Positions 31,905-39,863 of a DNA stretch of 53,102 nucleotides are shown one piece after another. The stretch is from positions 1 to 53,102 of the IMG/VR virus record IMGVR_UViG_3300044837_000127. One strand, 5' to 3'. The notes beneath the pieces were generated by a model. The model ran no database searches. It was given only the letters and a program-made list of their open reading frames with translations, and was not told the origin of the DNA. The stretch comes from a virus. A program made the position numbers and the translations under genes. Each line of letters starts with the position of its first letter. The first letter of the stretch is position 1.

Positions 31905-32693
31905 ATGCTTGCATTTCACAATGACCCGGCGATTAAAGCAAAATATCTGGCCCGCGTAGAAGAGCACCAGAAAGCTGACCAGATCGTCAAAGGGCTTTAT
32001 TGGGAGGGCGGGCGCGGATGCGCGGTCGGTTGTACCCTCCACAGCTCGAATCACGCGGCATACGAAACGGAAATGGGCATCCCTGAAATGCTGGCCCGGC
32101 TGGAAGATGGGATTTTTGAAGGTTTGCCGATGGCCTCCGCCAAGCTCTTCCCGCACCGATTCCTTTCGGCCATTCCCGTCGGTGCCGATCTTTCGCTTGT
32201 CGGCTGGAAATTTCTTTCGTGGTCTGTTGAATTGACGCTGAAGCGCCACGGGACTCGCTCCGTTCGTGACGGATGTAAGCCAGCAATTCAATTATTGCGC
32301 GATATGGCCGGAGGGAAACAAATCACGGAGTCGGCGGCGGCGTGGGCGGCGGAGTCGGCGGAGTCGGCGGCGCGGGCGGCGGCGGCGGAGTCGGCGCGGG
32401 CGGCGGCGTGGGCGGCGGAGTCGGCGCGGGCGGCGGCGTGGGCGGCGTGGGCGGCGGCGTGGGCGGCGTGGGCGGCGGAGTCGGCGGAGTCGGCGGCGGC
32501 GTGGGCGGCGGAGTCGGCGGAGTCGGCGGCGCGGGCGGCGGCGGAGTCGGCGCGGGCGGCGGCGGCGTGGGCGGCGGCGTGGGCGGCGGAGTCGGCGCGG
32601 GCGGCGGCGGCGTGGGCGGCGGCGCGTGATGAACAGGCAAAAAAAGTATTGGAATTATTGGCCGCTGCGCCGGTGCCGGCCAATGTCGTCTGA
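31905..32693 (+). CDS. Phage protein with conserved N-domain and Ala/Trp/Glu/Ser repeat tail
   Basis: 262 aa from ATG 31905, chosen because it lies after the predicted -10 box and has AAGGA 8 bases upstream; the in-frame ATG 31872 is inside the promoter. The first 135 residues are ordered (CAVGCTLHSSNHAAYETEMGIPEMLARLEDGIFEGLP, LFPHRFLSAIPVGADLSLV). The next ~100 residues repeat AWAAESA-, ARAA- and AWAA-type units and should form a long helix. The same protein type with a similar tail occurs in other phages. Function unknown. Confidence 0.7.
   Translation: MLAFHNDPAIKAKYLARVEEHQKADQIVKGLYWEGGRGCAVGCTLHSSNHAAYETEMGIPEMLARLEDGIFEGLPMASAKLFPHRFLSAIPVGADLSLVGWKFLSWSVELTLKRHGTRSVRDGCKPAIQLLRDMAGGKQITESAAAWAAESAESAARAAAAESARAAAWAAESARAAAWAAWAAAWAAWAAESAESAAAWAAESAESAARAAAESARAAAAWAAAWAAESARAAAAWAAARDEQAKKVLELLAAAPVPANVV
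32331..32629 (+). repeat. Short tandem repeats of GCG-GCG-TGG and GCG-GAG-TCG type
   Basis: About 300 bases of 9-bp-like units made of GCGGCG plus TGG, CGG or GAGTCG blocks. All units are multiples of three, so slippage changes the length of the helix without breaking the frame. Nearly pure G/C with strand asymmetry. Confidence 0.85.
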
Positions 32694-33090
32694 AACCGAA
32701 GTCCAAGCGACTGTCCGATTGGAATATGCGAGACGTGGCTATCGGCTTTGGAGAAACAATTCCGGGGTCATGATCGACCGGACGGGACGCCCCGTACGAT
32801 ATGGGCTGGCTAATGATAGCGCCCAACTTAATCGTCGGTTAAAGAGTTCCGATCTAATCGGCTGGCACCCGGTAACCCTAACTTCCGAAATGGTCGGCCA
32901 AACCGTAGCTATATTTACGGCACTGGAATGCAAGCCATCCGATTGGCACCCGTCGACAAAATACGGGCCCGAAGATATCGCCTTGGCCACCACCCCCGAA
33001 TCGGTCCGACGCGAGCTCGCGCAACAGGCGTGGCTGGATCTGGTCCTTGCCGACGGTGGCGAAGCGCGCTTTATGACGGGGGTGGACTGA
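32683..33090 (+). CDS. VRR-NUC domain nuclease
   Basis: 135 aa. SETEVQATVRLEYARRGYRLWRNNSGV, then VRYGLANDSAQ, SSDLIGWHPVT and VAIFTALECKPSDW are the VRR-NUC pattern, with the active-site Asp of SDLIG and Glu-x-Lys of ALECK. These nucleases cut branched or structured DNA. It overlaps the previous gene, and its stop overlaps the methyltransferase start (TGATG). Confidence 0.85.
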   Translation: MSSETEVQATVRLEYARRGYRLWRNNSGVMIDRTGRPVRYGLANDSAQLNRRLKSSDLIGWHPVTLTSEMVGQTVAIFTALECKPSDWHPSTKYGPEDIALATTPESVRRELAQQAWLDLVLADGGEARFMTGVD

Positions 33091-33539
33091 TGCCGGAATG
33101 GACCGTCCTGCCCGGCGATTGCCGCCAGACGATGCGCCTTTGCTTGGCGCCCGACTCGGTGGATAGCATCGTGACGGATCCACCATATGATCTGTTGTCG
33201 ATTCACGAACGCTTCCGTAATTCCGTCCGAACCGAAAGCACCCGATCGTCCAGCGGGCCGCATCAACGCACGGCGCGGGGCTTTATGGGTCAGACCTGGG
33301 ACGGCTCCGGCGTGGCGTTCGATCCGGACACATGGCGCGAAGCGTACCGGGTGCTCAAGCCGGGCGGCCATCTGATCGCTTTTGGCGGCTCGCGGACCTA
33401 TCATCGGCTGGCGTGCGCCATAGAGGATGCCGGCTTTGAAATCCGCGATCAGATTATGTGGCTTTATGGGTCGGGGTTTCCCAAGTCGCATAATGTTGGA
33501 GGCGTTTATCCCCTTGACCCACCCTCCGAAACGTTCTAA
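33090..33539 (+). pseudogene. DNA methyltransferase, N-terminal fragment
   Basis: 149 aa, of which about 137 are methyltransferase. DNA methyltransferase motif IV DPPYDL lies near residue 30, followed by FDPDTWREAYRVLKPGGHLIAFGGSRTYHRL and IRDQIMWLYGSGFPKSHNV. The frame then enters the IS at 33501 and ends after 13 foreign codons. The C-terminal piece (SAM-binding FAGSG motif) is at 35582-35893. The expected ~150 middle residues with the target-recognition region are absent, so this enzyme is dead. Confidence 0.85.
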
Positions 33540-33547
33540 GAGAGGGA

Positions 33548-34447
33548 ATGACCAATCGCAGCCCCTCCGCATCGCCCGCTTTTCCGGTCCGCCAGTTCTT
33601 TGAACGCTTCCCGAATGAACACGCCTGCCTAGAGCATATCATGGCGGTGCGCTTCGGCGGGACCGTTCTCGACTGCCCGTCTTGCGGTGTCCCCGACGTT
33701 CAATTCCACAAGCTGCGCGAGAGGCGTGTTTATGCCTGCCCGCATTGCCGGTTTCAGATTGCCCCCACCGCCAACACCATCCTGCACGATACCCGGACCC
33801 CGCTCGTCTCCTGGTTCTATGCGATGTATCTTTTCTGCACGACGCGCCACGGGGTGAGCGGCAAGGAGCTACAGCGCCAGCTCGGCGTGACCTATAAGAC
33901 CGCGTGGCGCATGGGTCAGCAAATCCGGGATCTGACTACGCTGGCGGACGTAAGCGCGCTGTTGAGCGGCCATATCGAAGCTGACGAAGCCTATGTCGGC
34001 GGGCGCCGGCCGGGCAAGCGGGGCCGCGGCGCTGCCGGTAAAACTGTAGTGTTCGGCATGGCAGAACGGGGCGGTCCGATCAAAACGGCCATTGTCCCAG
34101 ATGCCAAGCGCGCCAGCCTTCGCGAGGCGTTGCTGACGCGGGTCGAGCCGGGCTCGATCGTCTCGACCGACGAATGGATGAGCTACGGTTTATTGACTGG
34201 CGACGGCTACCGGCACGGCCACGTCAAGCACGCGGCAAAGGAATGGTCGCGGACCGACCCGGACGGCGTTCGGCATTCAACCAACCATGTTGAGTCGTTC
34301 TGGCTGATGTTCAAAAATTCGATCCGCTCGACGCACATTCATATCAGCCAAAAGCACATGGCCCGTTACCTGTCGGAATTCACTTTCCGCGCGAACCATC
34401 GCGAGCGGGAGAATGCGATGTTCGATGTGCTGGTTGGGGCGCTTTGA
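33548..34447 (+). CDS. IS1595-family transposase
   Basis: 299 aa. N-terminal zinc ribbon: LDCPSCG and YACPHCRFQ. Then PTANTILHDTRTPLVSWFYAMYLF, GVSGKELQRQLGVTYKTAWRM (HTH), and the catalytic region GHIEADEAYVGGRRPGKRGRG (first Asp) and VSTDEWMSY (second Asp), ending with HSTNHVESFWLMFKNSI (His/Glu). This is a complete ISXO2/IS1595-type enzyme with no frame damage. It starts 47 bases inside the left end of the element. Confidence 0.95.
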   Translation: MTNRSPSASPAFPVRQFFERFPNEHACLEHIMAVRFGGTVLDCPSCGVPDVQFHKLRERRVYACPHCRFQIAPTANTILHDTRTPLVSWFYAMYLFCTTRHGVSGKELQRQLGVTYKTAWRMGQQIRDLTTLADVSALLSGHIEADEAYVGGRRPGKRGRGAAGKTVVFGMAERGGPIKTAIVPDAKRASLREALLTRVEPGSIVSTDEWMSYGLLTGDGYRHGHVKHAAKEWSRTDPDGVRHSTNHVESFWLMFKNSIRSTHIHISQKHMARYLSEFTFRANHRERENAMFDVLVGAL

Positions 34448-34571
34448 CCAGTCGGTCTAATCGAGCGTCAAACTCGGCAGGATCGACTGGACCGATGGCC
34501 TCACCCTCAGCCTGACGGATGAACGATTCGAGATCGTCGGTTGCGAGTGCGCGCGATAAGGTCAGGCGAGT
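34380..34571 (-). CDS. Small IS-associated protein (antitoxin-like)
   Basis: 63 aa from GTG 34571. MTRLTLSRALATDDLESFIRQAEGEAIGPVDPAEFDARLDRLV then a Ser/Arg-rich end. Its 3' end overlaps the transposase gene on the opposite strand. Similar small proteins often sit beside transposons and toxin genes in alphaproteobacteria; function unproven. Start uncertain. Confidence 0.5.
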   Translation of the reverse strand, partial: TRLTLSRALATDDLESFIRQAEGEAIGPVDPAEFDARLDRLVKAPQPAHRTSHSPARDGSRGK

Positions 34572-34613
34572 CACCGCACCCGTATAGACTAACTCATTTG
34601 GTTTTGATAGAAG

Positions 34614-34653
34614 GGGGCCGGACGTGATGCCCGGCCCCTGCCGGTTCAACCGG
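34614..34653. terminator. Two adjacent GC hairpins inside the IS
   Basis: GGGGCCGG (34614-34621) pairs with CCGGCCCC (34631-34638); CCGGTT-c-AACCGG follows at 34641-34653. They lie after the transposase gene and before the passenger gene. No T run is clear. Confidence 0.5.
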
Positions 34654-34720
34654 CTAGGGTCTTAACAAGGCCATCATGGCCCCACCTCCTTTCTCCCGTG
34701 ATGGGAAGGGAGTTGATAAT

Positions 34721-34748
34721 CGGCCCACCGGGTGCAACCGGTGGGCCG
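34721..34748 (+). terminator. 11-bp stem hairpin inside the IS
   Basis: CGGCCCACCGG (34721-34731) and CCGGTGGGCCG (34738-34748) form a perfect stem with a 6-base loop, followed by CATTGTTTT. Likely ends rightward transcription before operator site 7. Confidence 0.65.
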
Positions 34749-34812
34749 CATTGTTTTACCGCAACAACCCGTAATGAATCAAGGCTAAGTCTTTGATATC
34801 ATTATCCGCCGT

Positions 34813-34826
34813 TGACCGAGCGGTCA
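34813..34826. promoter_or_regulatory. TGACSGnnCSGTCA operator site 7 (inside the IS)
   Basis: TGACCGAGCGGTCA, a perfect palindrome around a 2-base centre. Rightward -35 TTGACC is complete; the best -10 (TAGTTT at 34832) has a short 14-bp spacing, so promoter strength is unclear. A ~200-base leader follows before the ATG at 35042. The leader contains CTCCTAGGAG inside a CGTGC...GCACG hairpin and a CCCGGC...GCCGGG hairpin; an overlapping weak frame (34857-35075) is not convincing as a gene. Confidence 0.65.
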
Positions 34827-35041
34827 GTCTGTAGTTTCTCCTAAGATTCCATTATGATGCTCGCCATCCATCCGGTCTTGGTACACCGGGCGGTCGCGCT
34901 TTTGCGCCGAGACTCCAGTCGCCTATGTCGGGCGGCCTACGGAATAAAACACCCTCACGGGGAATACGTGGGGCGTGCTCTCCTAGGAGTCTCGCACGTA
35001 CCAACCACCCGGCGCCAGCCGGGAAGGGCTGGAGGCGAGCG

Positions 35042-35545
35042 ATGCGAAACGGGACGATCCTGGGGCTGGCAGTAATCGTCGGCGTCGGAACGATGGTGGC
35101 GCTGCGTTCGAACCCTCCCGCCGCTCGATCCGCACCGGCCATTGTCACGCCTTCGCCAGCCGAAGAAGCGCCGGTGTTGCCGCCCGCAACCGCCTCCGGC
35201 GACCCACTTTCCGACAACCCCCGCATAGCTGCGTATCAACAGGTAGCAGCCTCTATCGACCGGAAAATTGCCGTCGCTAATGTAGTGGCCGATTGCGGCA
35301 TTCGGGACATGGACTGGTACAACAGCGTGACCAGACGGCTTGAGGATTATCGGAACGGTCCGGCTGTCGCGCCGCTTATGATGGTGATGAACAGCGCGGA
35401 GCTGCGTGAGGCCCAAGGCTTCGATATGCAAATCACCCGTCAGCACGAACAATGGTTGAGGCCGAATGGTCGGTCGGATTGCGCCCGGATCGCCCGGGAG
35501 CCCTTTCCGTACAATGACGCCGCGTACGATCCGGTAGCCGATTAG
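35042..35545 (+). CDS. Membrane-anchored protein carried in the IS
   Basis: 167 aa. MRNGTILGLAVIVGVGTMVAL is an N-terminal membrane anchor. A Pro/Ala-rich spacer follows, then a soluble helical part with two Cys (VADCGIRDMDWYN and RSDCARIAREPFPYN) that could form a disulfide in the periplasm. Ribosome site GGAGG is 8 bases upstream. It is passenger DNA between the transposase and the right end. No family recognised; an exclusion or envelope role is only a guess from topology. Confidence 0.65.
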   Translation: MRNGTILGLAVIVGVGTMVALRSNPPAARSAPAIVTPSPAEEAPVLPPATASGDPLSDNPRIAAYQQVAASIDRKIAVANVVADCGIRDMDWYNSVTRRLEDYRNGPAVAPLMMVMNSAELREAQGFDMQITRQHEQWLRPNGRSDCARIAREPFPYNDAAYDPVAD

Positions 35546-35581
35546 GTTCGTTTTTACGGGTGGGTCAAGGGGATAAACGCC

Positions 35582-35893
35582 ATGCGCTATTTGTGTCGGC
35601 TCGTCACTCCGCCGGGCGGGACGGTGCTGGACCCGTTTGCCGGCTCTGGCAGCACGGGCAAAGCGGCGATACTGGAGGGATTTTCGTTCATCGGCTGCGA
35701 AATGACCCCGGAGTATATCCCGATTGCCGAAGCCCGGCTGGCCCATGCGCTCGCCAAGTATCTGGCCGCCCAGTCGTGCCGGCGGTGCGACAATACCGGG
35801 GACATTCATCGCGCTGATGGTGCCTACGTGGGGCCATGTGATTGCGGCGCGCCGAGTCTATTGACCGACCCGTCACCATTGGCTACCCCATGA
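35582..35893 (+). pseudogene. DNA methyltransferase, C-terminal fragment
   Basis: 103 aa starting right after the IS end: MRYLCRLVTPPGGTVLDPFAGSGSTGKAA holds the SAM-binding FAGSG motif, then GCEMTPEYIPIAEARL, followed by a CRRC/CDC zinc pair. It is in the same frame as the N-terminal fragment across the element, but the middle of the enzyme is missing. The gene end contains operator site 8 and overlaps the regulator start (ATGA). Confidence 0.85.
35862..35875. promoter_or_regulatory. TGACSGnnCSGTCA operator site 8, promoter of the HTH regulator
   Basis: TGACCGACCCGTCA. Rightward: -35 TTGACC (35861-35866), 17 bp, -10 TACCCC (35884-35889). The first ATG of the regulator touches the -10 and a second lies at 35896, so transcription from here would favour the second ATG as a leaderless start. 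Suggests autoregulation. Confidence 0.75.
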
Positions 35894-36426
35894 CCATGGA
35901 CTCTCTGGACCCCTTCACCGCCGAACCGTCCGACCGCGCCTTGTCGGTGCTGGAGGCGGCAACCGCCGAAGCGCGAAGGGTCGGACTCGCCTTTATCACG
36001 CGGGACGGAGTGGCCGCGCGGGCCGGCGTTCCGGCGGGATCCATGTGTCTCTTCGGGTCCATGACCGATATCAAACAAAAGGTGGCCCAGATGGACCCCA
36101 GCCTACAGACCGACCAGCTCAACCGATACGATGCCGCCCGCGGTGAAACCGACCAGCGAATCATGGACGCGGCGCTGACGCTCGCGGTGACCGGCCGCTA
36201 TGATCGAATCACCCGCCGCCAGATTGCCAATGCCGCGGGCGTAAGCCCCGCGCGGGTCAGCCTGCTGGCCGGCGATATGGACGGGATGCGCGATGCGATT
36301 ATGCGGGCCGCGGTGACCGCCGGTAATGCCATCGTGGTCGCCCAGGGACTTGCCGATCGGCACCCGGCGGCGCTGGCCGTATCCGACGAATTGAAACAAG
36401 CTGCACTTGCGGCTCTGTCCGACTAG
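35890..36426 (+). CDS. Tandem TetR-like HTH regulator
   Basis: 178 aa. Two TetR-type DNA-binding motifs lie in one chain: residues ~36-57, ITRDGVAARAGVPAGSMCLFG, and residues ~107-127, ITRRQIANAAGVSPARVSLLA. Each is preceded by an Ala-rich helix, as in TetR N-domains. There is no room for the usual ligand-binding domain. One chain could contact both halves of a short palindrome. Its own promoter holds operator site 8, and TetR family sites such as TTGACCAnnTGGTCAA of RutR resemble the TGACSGnnCSGTCA set found here. Start 35890 overlaps the upstream stop; 35896 is possible. Confidence 0.75.
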   Translation: MTMDSLDPFTAEPSDRALSVLEAATAEARRVGLAFITRDGVAARAGVPAGSMCLFGSMTDIKQKVAQMDPSLQTDQLNRYDAARGETDQRIMDAALTLAVTGRYDRITRRQIANAAGVSPARVSLLAGDMDGMRDAIMRAAVTAGNAIVVAQGLADRHPAALAVSDELKQAALAALSD

Positions 36427-36441
36427 CAGCTAAACCGATAA

Positions 36442-36475
36442 CGGCCCGCCCGTCGGGGGCGTGACGGGCGGGCCG
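36442..36475 (+). terminator. 13-bp stem terminator after the regulator
   Basis: CGGCCCGCCCGTC (36442-36454) and GACGGGCGGGCCG (36463-36475) form a perfect stem. The T run is weak, so it may also act as an attenuator before the methyltransferase-primase unit. Confidence 0.7.
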
Positions 36476-36499
36476 GAACATTAACCACGCGGGGCCGCG

Positions 36500-37457
36500 A
36501 TGGCGCGAGACGATATAGCCGAAGCCTTGGGTGCTGTCCAGACCGCCCCCGAAACGCTCCTTCTCCCGGTCGATTGCCGGGCAGGGATGCGGCTTTGTCT
36601 GGCGCCCAAAAGTATCCATACCGTGGTGACGTCGCCTCCCTATTTTGGGCTGCGCAATTACGATCATGATGGCCAGCTAGGACAGGAACAGACGCCCGAA
36701 GAATATGTGGCGGCGTTGGTGGCGGTATTCGATGAAGTCTGGCGGGTGCTTCGGGATGACGGCACGGTCTGGTTGAACCTTGGGGACAGCTACGCTCGCA
36801 ATCCCGCGAAAGGAACACCTAATGGCCGTAATCTAGCAAAAATGGGCTATAGCGGCGGTGCTGGGATTCCCGTCGGCATTAAAGAAAAAGAATTGATCGG
36901 AATTCCTTGGATGGTGGCCTTTGCCCTTCGCGCGGCGGGTTGGTATCTCCGCCAAGACATTATATGGGCCAAATCTAACCCCATGCCCGAAAGCGTTACA
37001 GATCGATGCACCAAGGCGCACGAATATATTTTTCTACTGACCAAATCCGCCCGCTATTATTTTGATGGCGATGCGATTGCCGAGCCGGCCGTTTCTACCC
37101 ATTCTTCAGGTAATGGTTTCGCCGGGCGTCAGGGCGGCGCAGCACATATGCCTATGTCGGGTGGACGTGGAACCATAGAAGAGTGGAAACCCGGTGGCAC
37201 GCGCAATAAACGATCGGTTTGGATGGTGCCGAGCCGCCCCTATAAAGGCGCGCATTTTGCTACCTTCCCGCCCGATCTAATCGCGCCGTGCATTTTGGCC
37301 GGAAGTCCAAGGGGGGGGGGTTGTGCTGGATCCGTTCGGCGGCGCCGGCACCACCGCTCTGGTCAGTCAACGGCTGGGCCGCTCCAGCGTTACATTCGAT
37401 ATCAACGCGGGCTATTGCGAAATGGCCGAAGCGCGGCTGGCGGCCGATAAGGCGTGA
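36500..37457 (+). pseudogene. DNA methyltransferase with G10 tract (phase-variable or frameshifted)
   Basis: Motif IV TSPPYFGLRNYDHDGQLGQEQT near residue 48 and a typical body (VWRVLRDDGTVWLNLGDSY, WYLRQDIIWAKSNPMPESV, HFATFPPDLIAPCILAGSPRGG). At 37311-37320 there is a run of ten G. With nine G the protein continues VVLDPFGGAGTTALVSQRLG to a TGA at 37455-37457 that overlaps the primase start (GTGA). With ten it leaves frame before the FGGAG SAM motif and ends at 37450. Either the tract is a real on/off switch or the read count is off by one base. Confidence 0.85.
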
Positions 37458-39862
37458 CCCTCCCCGTGCCCCTCCAGCCGCTGGGCTTGTACCGACAATG
37501 GATTACGTACCGGCTGGTCCCCCATCCGACGAAGGCCGGCAAAACCGACAAAATCCCCTGTAGCTGGCGGACCGGGGGCGATATCGATTTGATGAATCCC
37601 GCCAATTACGGCAGCTATGACGAAGCGGCGGCCGGCGCCCATCTGGCTGATATCGGCTATGGCCATGGGGTTGGCTTCGTCTTCACCGATGCGGACCCCT
37701 TCTGGTTTCTCGACATAGACGGGGCGTTCACCCCCGCAGGCGAGGGGGCAGACCGCCAATGGTCGATCATCGCGCGCACGCTCTGGGACCAGCTCCATGA
37801 AGCGGCCTGGGAATATAGCCAGTCCGGCAACGGACTTCATGCCTTCGGCTCCGGGCCGCTCCCCCCGCACGGCACGCGCAACAATGGGTTAGGTCTGGAG
37901 CTCTACCATGCCCGGCGCTTTGTCGCGCTGACCCTCAATACGTGCAACGATGGGTCCGCCGCGGCGGTCATCCCCGCCATTGCCGACGTCGCGACCACCT
38001 ATTTCCCTGCCTTGGTCGATACCGGTGGTGCGATCGATGATGCGTGGACCACACAAGCCGTCCCCGAATGGTCGGGCCCGGAGGATGACGAAGAGCTGTT
38101 ACGGATGATGCTGGCGAGCCGCACCGCCGCCCAGGCGTTCGGCAACGCTGACGGTACCACCGGTAAGGCGACCGCCGCGCAATTATGGGCCGGCGAGACG
38201 CAGGGCTACGGCCAGAGCGAAGCGGACGCGGCGCTGGCCAGCCACCTGGCGTTCTGGACCGGCAAAAATTGCGAACGCATTGAACGGCTGATGCGCCTCA
38301 GCGCACTGGCCAGAGAGAAATGGGACCGCGGCTCCCCCTATCTGGTCCCGACCATCCTTCGGGCGTGCGCAACGGTCAGCAAGGTGCTTCAGGCGTCGGC
38401 GGCCACCGCGGCCCAACCGATTCCGGAAGACGCGGCCAAGGCACTTGCGATCGGACAGGAATTCGGCGGCTACATTCCGCCGGCCAGCTACGGGGCGTAC
38501 TTCTCCGGCGCCGTTTATGTCATCGCGCACAATCAGATCTTCACCCCCGGCCATGGGCTGGTGGGGGCAACCGCTTTCGATACGATTTATGGGGGCCGCA
38601 AATTCATCAAGGATGGCGAGGGCCGGCCGGCCAGCATCACCGCGAGCGCCTGGGATGCCTTCCGCATGTGCGAAATGTGGCGACCGCCGATCGCATCGGA
38701 TACGTGCTTTCGCCCGGAGCATCCAACCGCGGCGCTGGTCGACATAGAGGGCCGCGCGTTCGTCAACACCTATGCGCCCATCATTACCGCTCGCGCGGCC
38801 GGCGACCCGGCGCCCTTCCTGGATTATCTGGCGCGGCTGATCCCCGACGAACGGGACCGGCGCATCATATTGTCCTACATGGCGGCGGCCATCCAGTCGC
38901 CTGGCCGTAAATTCCAGTGGTGGATCGTGCTGCAGGGCACCGAAGGCAATGGCAAAACCACCATTCTTCGCATCATGTCGCACGCGATCGGCCACAGATA
39001 TACCCATCTGGTCAACCCGGAGGCGATGGCGAAGACGGGCGGCCAATTCAACCTCTGGGTCCAGGGCAATTTGTTTTGCGGCTTCGAAGAAATCTATATC
39101 GGCCGGCGCCGCGATTTCCTGGAGACGTTCAAAGCCACCGTGACCAATGACCGGCTGGCTATGGAAGGCAAGGGCACCGCCCAATTCACCGGGGACAATC
39201 GGTGCAACGGTATCATGCTGACCCAGCATCCGGACGGCGTGCCCATTACCACCGATACCCGCCGCTATGCCGTCTTTCTGACCGCCCAGCAGAGCGAAGA
39301 GGATCTGGCCCGCGATGGGATGCTGGGCGACTATTTCCCCAAATTATACGATTGGCTGAAGGGCGAAGGCGAGTGGTCCGGCCATGGCGTGGATTACGGC
39401 TATGCGGTGGTTAACGATTATCTCCAGCGCTACGTGCCGGACGAAGAATTCAATCCGGCCGGCGCTTGCCAGCGAGCGCCAAAAACCAGCAGTTACGGTG
39501 CGGTCATTCGCGAGTCGCTCGGCAATGCCGAACAGGAAGTGCTGGAGGCGATCGAGCAGGGCCAGACGGGCTTCCGGGGCGGTTGGGTCAGCTCGCATTA
39601 TCTGGTGCTGTTGCTGGAGCGAATCCGGATCAGCATCCCGCCGGGCAAGCGGCGCAAATTTATGAATTCCATCGGCTATGACTACCACCCGGCAATGCCC
39701 GACGGGCGGGTCAATAATCCCGTCCTGCCCGATGGGGTCAAATCGCGGCTGTACGTGCGGCGCGATCATCTGGTGGCGCTCAACGTGGTCAACCATGTGG
39801 CGATCTGCGATGCGTACACCGCGGCCCAACAGCAATTACCGAGCGAACGGGCGGTGGGTTAA
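37454..39862 (+). CDS. Primase-polymerase/SF3 helicase fusion
   Basis: 802 aa, GTG start overlapping the methyltransferase stop. The N-terminal third resembles archaeo-eukaryotic primases of phage type: DKIPCSWRTG, GVGFVFTDADPFWFLDIDGA with metal-binding Asp pair, QSGNGLHAFGSG and LELYHARRFVALT. Near residue 490 begins a D5-like superfamily 3 helicase: Walker A QGTEGNGKTTILRIM, Walker B NLFCGFEEIYIGRRRDFLETFKA. This should start and unwind phage replication forks. The layout is like NrS-1-type primases. The gene lies next to the candidate origin. Confidence 0.85.
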   Translation: MTLPVPLQPLGLYRQWITYRLVPHPTKAGKTDKIPCSWRTGGDIDLMNPANYGSYDEAAAGAHLADIGYGHGVGFVFTDADPFWFLDIDGAFTPAGEGADRQWSIIARTLWDQLHEAAWEYSQSGNGLHAFGSGPLPPHGTRNNGLGLELYHARRFVALTLNTCNDGSAAAVIPAIADVATTYFPALVDTGGAIDDAWTTQAVPEWSGPEDDEELLRMMLASRTAAQAFGNADGTTGKATAAQLWAGETQGYGQSEADAALASHLAFWTGKNCERIERLMRLSALAREKWDRGSPYLVPTILRACATVSKVLQASAATAAQPIPEDAAKALAIGQEFGGYIPPASYGAYFSGAVYVIAHNQIFTPGHGLVGATAFDTIYGGRKFIKDGEGRPASITASAWDAFRMCEMWRPPIASDTCFRPEHPTAALVDIEGRAFVNTYAPIITARAAGDPAPFLDYLARLIPDERDRRIILSYMAAAIQSPGRKFQWWIVLQGTEGNGKTTILRIMSHAIGHRYTHLVNPEAMAKTGGQFNLWVQGNLFCGFEEIYIGRRRDFLETFKATVTNDRLAMEGKGTAQFTGDNRCNGIMLTQHPDGVPITTDTRRYAVFLTAQQSEEDLARDGMLGDYFPKLYDWLKGEGEWSGHGVDYGYAVVNDYLQRYVPDEEFNPAGACQRAPKTSSYGAVIRESLGNAEQEVLEAIEQGQTGFRGGWVSSHYLVLLLERIRISIPPGKRRKFMNSIGYDYHPAMPDGRVNNPVLPDGVKSRLYVRRDHLVALNVVNHVAICDAYTAAQQQLPSERAVG

Positions 39863-39863
39863 A

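Larger units (their letters stand above)
33501..35581 (+). mobile_element. IS1595-family-like insertion element with passenger DNA
   Basis: 2,081 bp bounded by perfect 24-bp inverted repeats at 33501-33524 and 35558-35581 (outer bases GGCGTTTATC). It contains an IS1595-type transposase, a converging small gene, two hairpins, operator site 7 and a membrane-anchored protein gene. The 8-bp flanks differ (ATGTTGGA and ATGCGCTA), so no target duplication is visible. Together with the lost middle of the methyltransferase gene this suggests a deletion next to the element. Confidence 0.85.

Noticed and set aside
32266-32826. Arg-rich plus-strand frame and Pro-rich minus-strand frame across the microsatellite
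   Set aside because: Both are other-frame readings of the GCG repeat; only the frame with the conserved N-domain makes sense.
34857-35075. Small frame between operator site 7 and the membrane-anchored gene
   Set aside because: No ribosome site and it overlaps the next gene out of frame; the DNA looks more like a structured leader.
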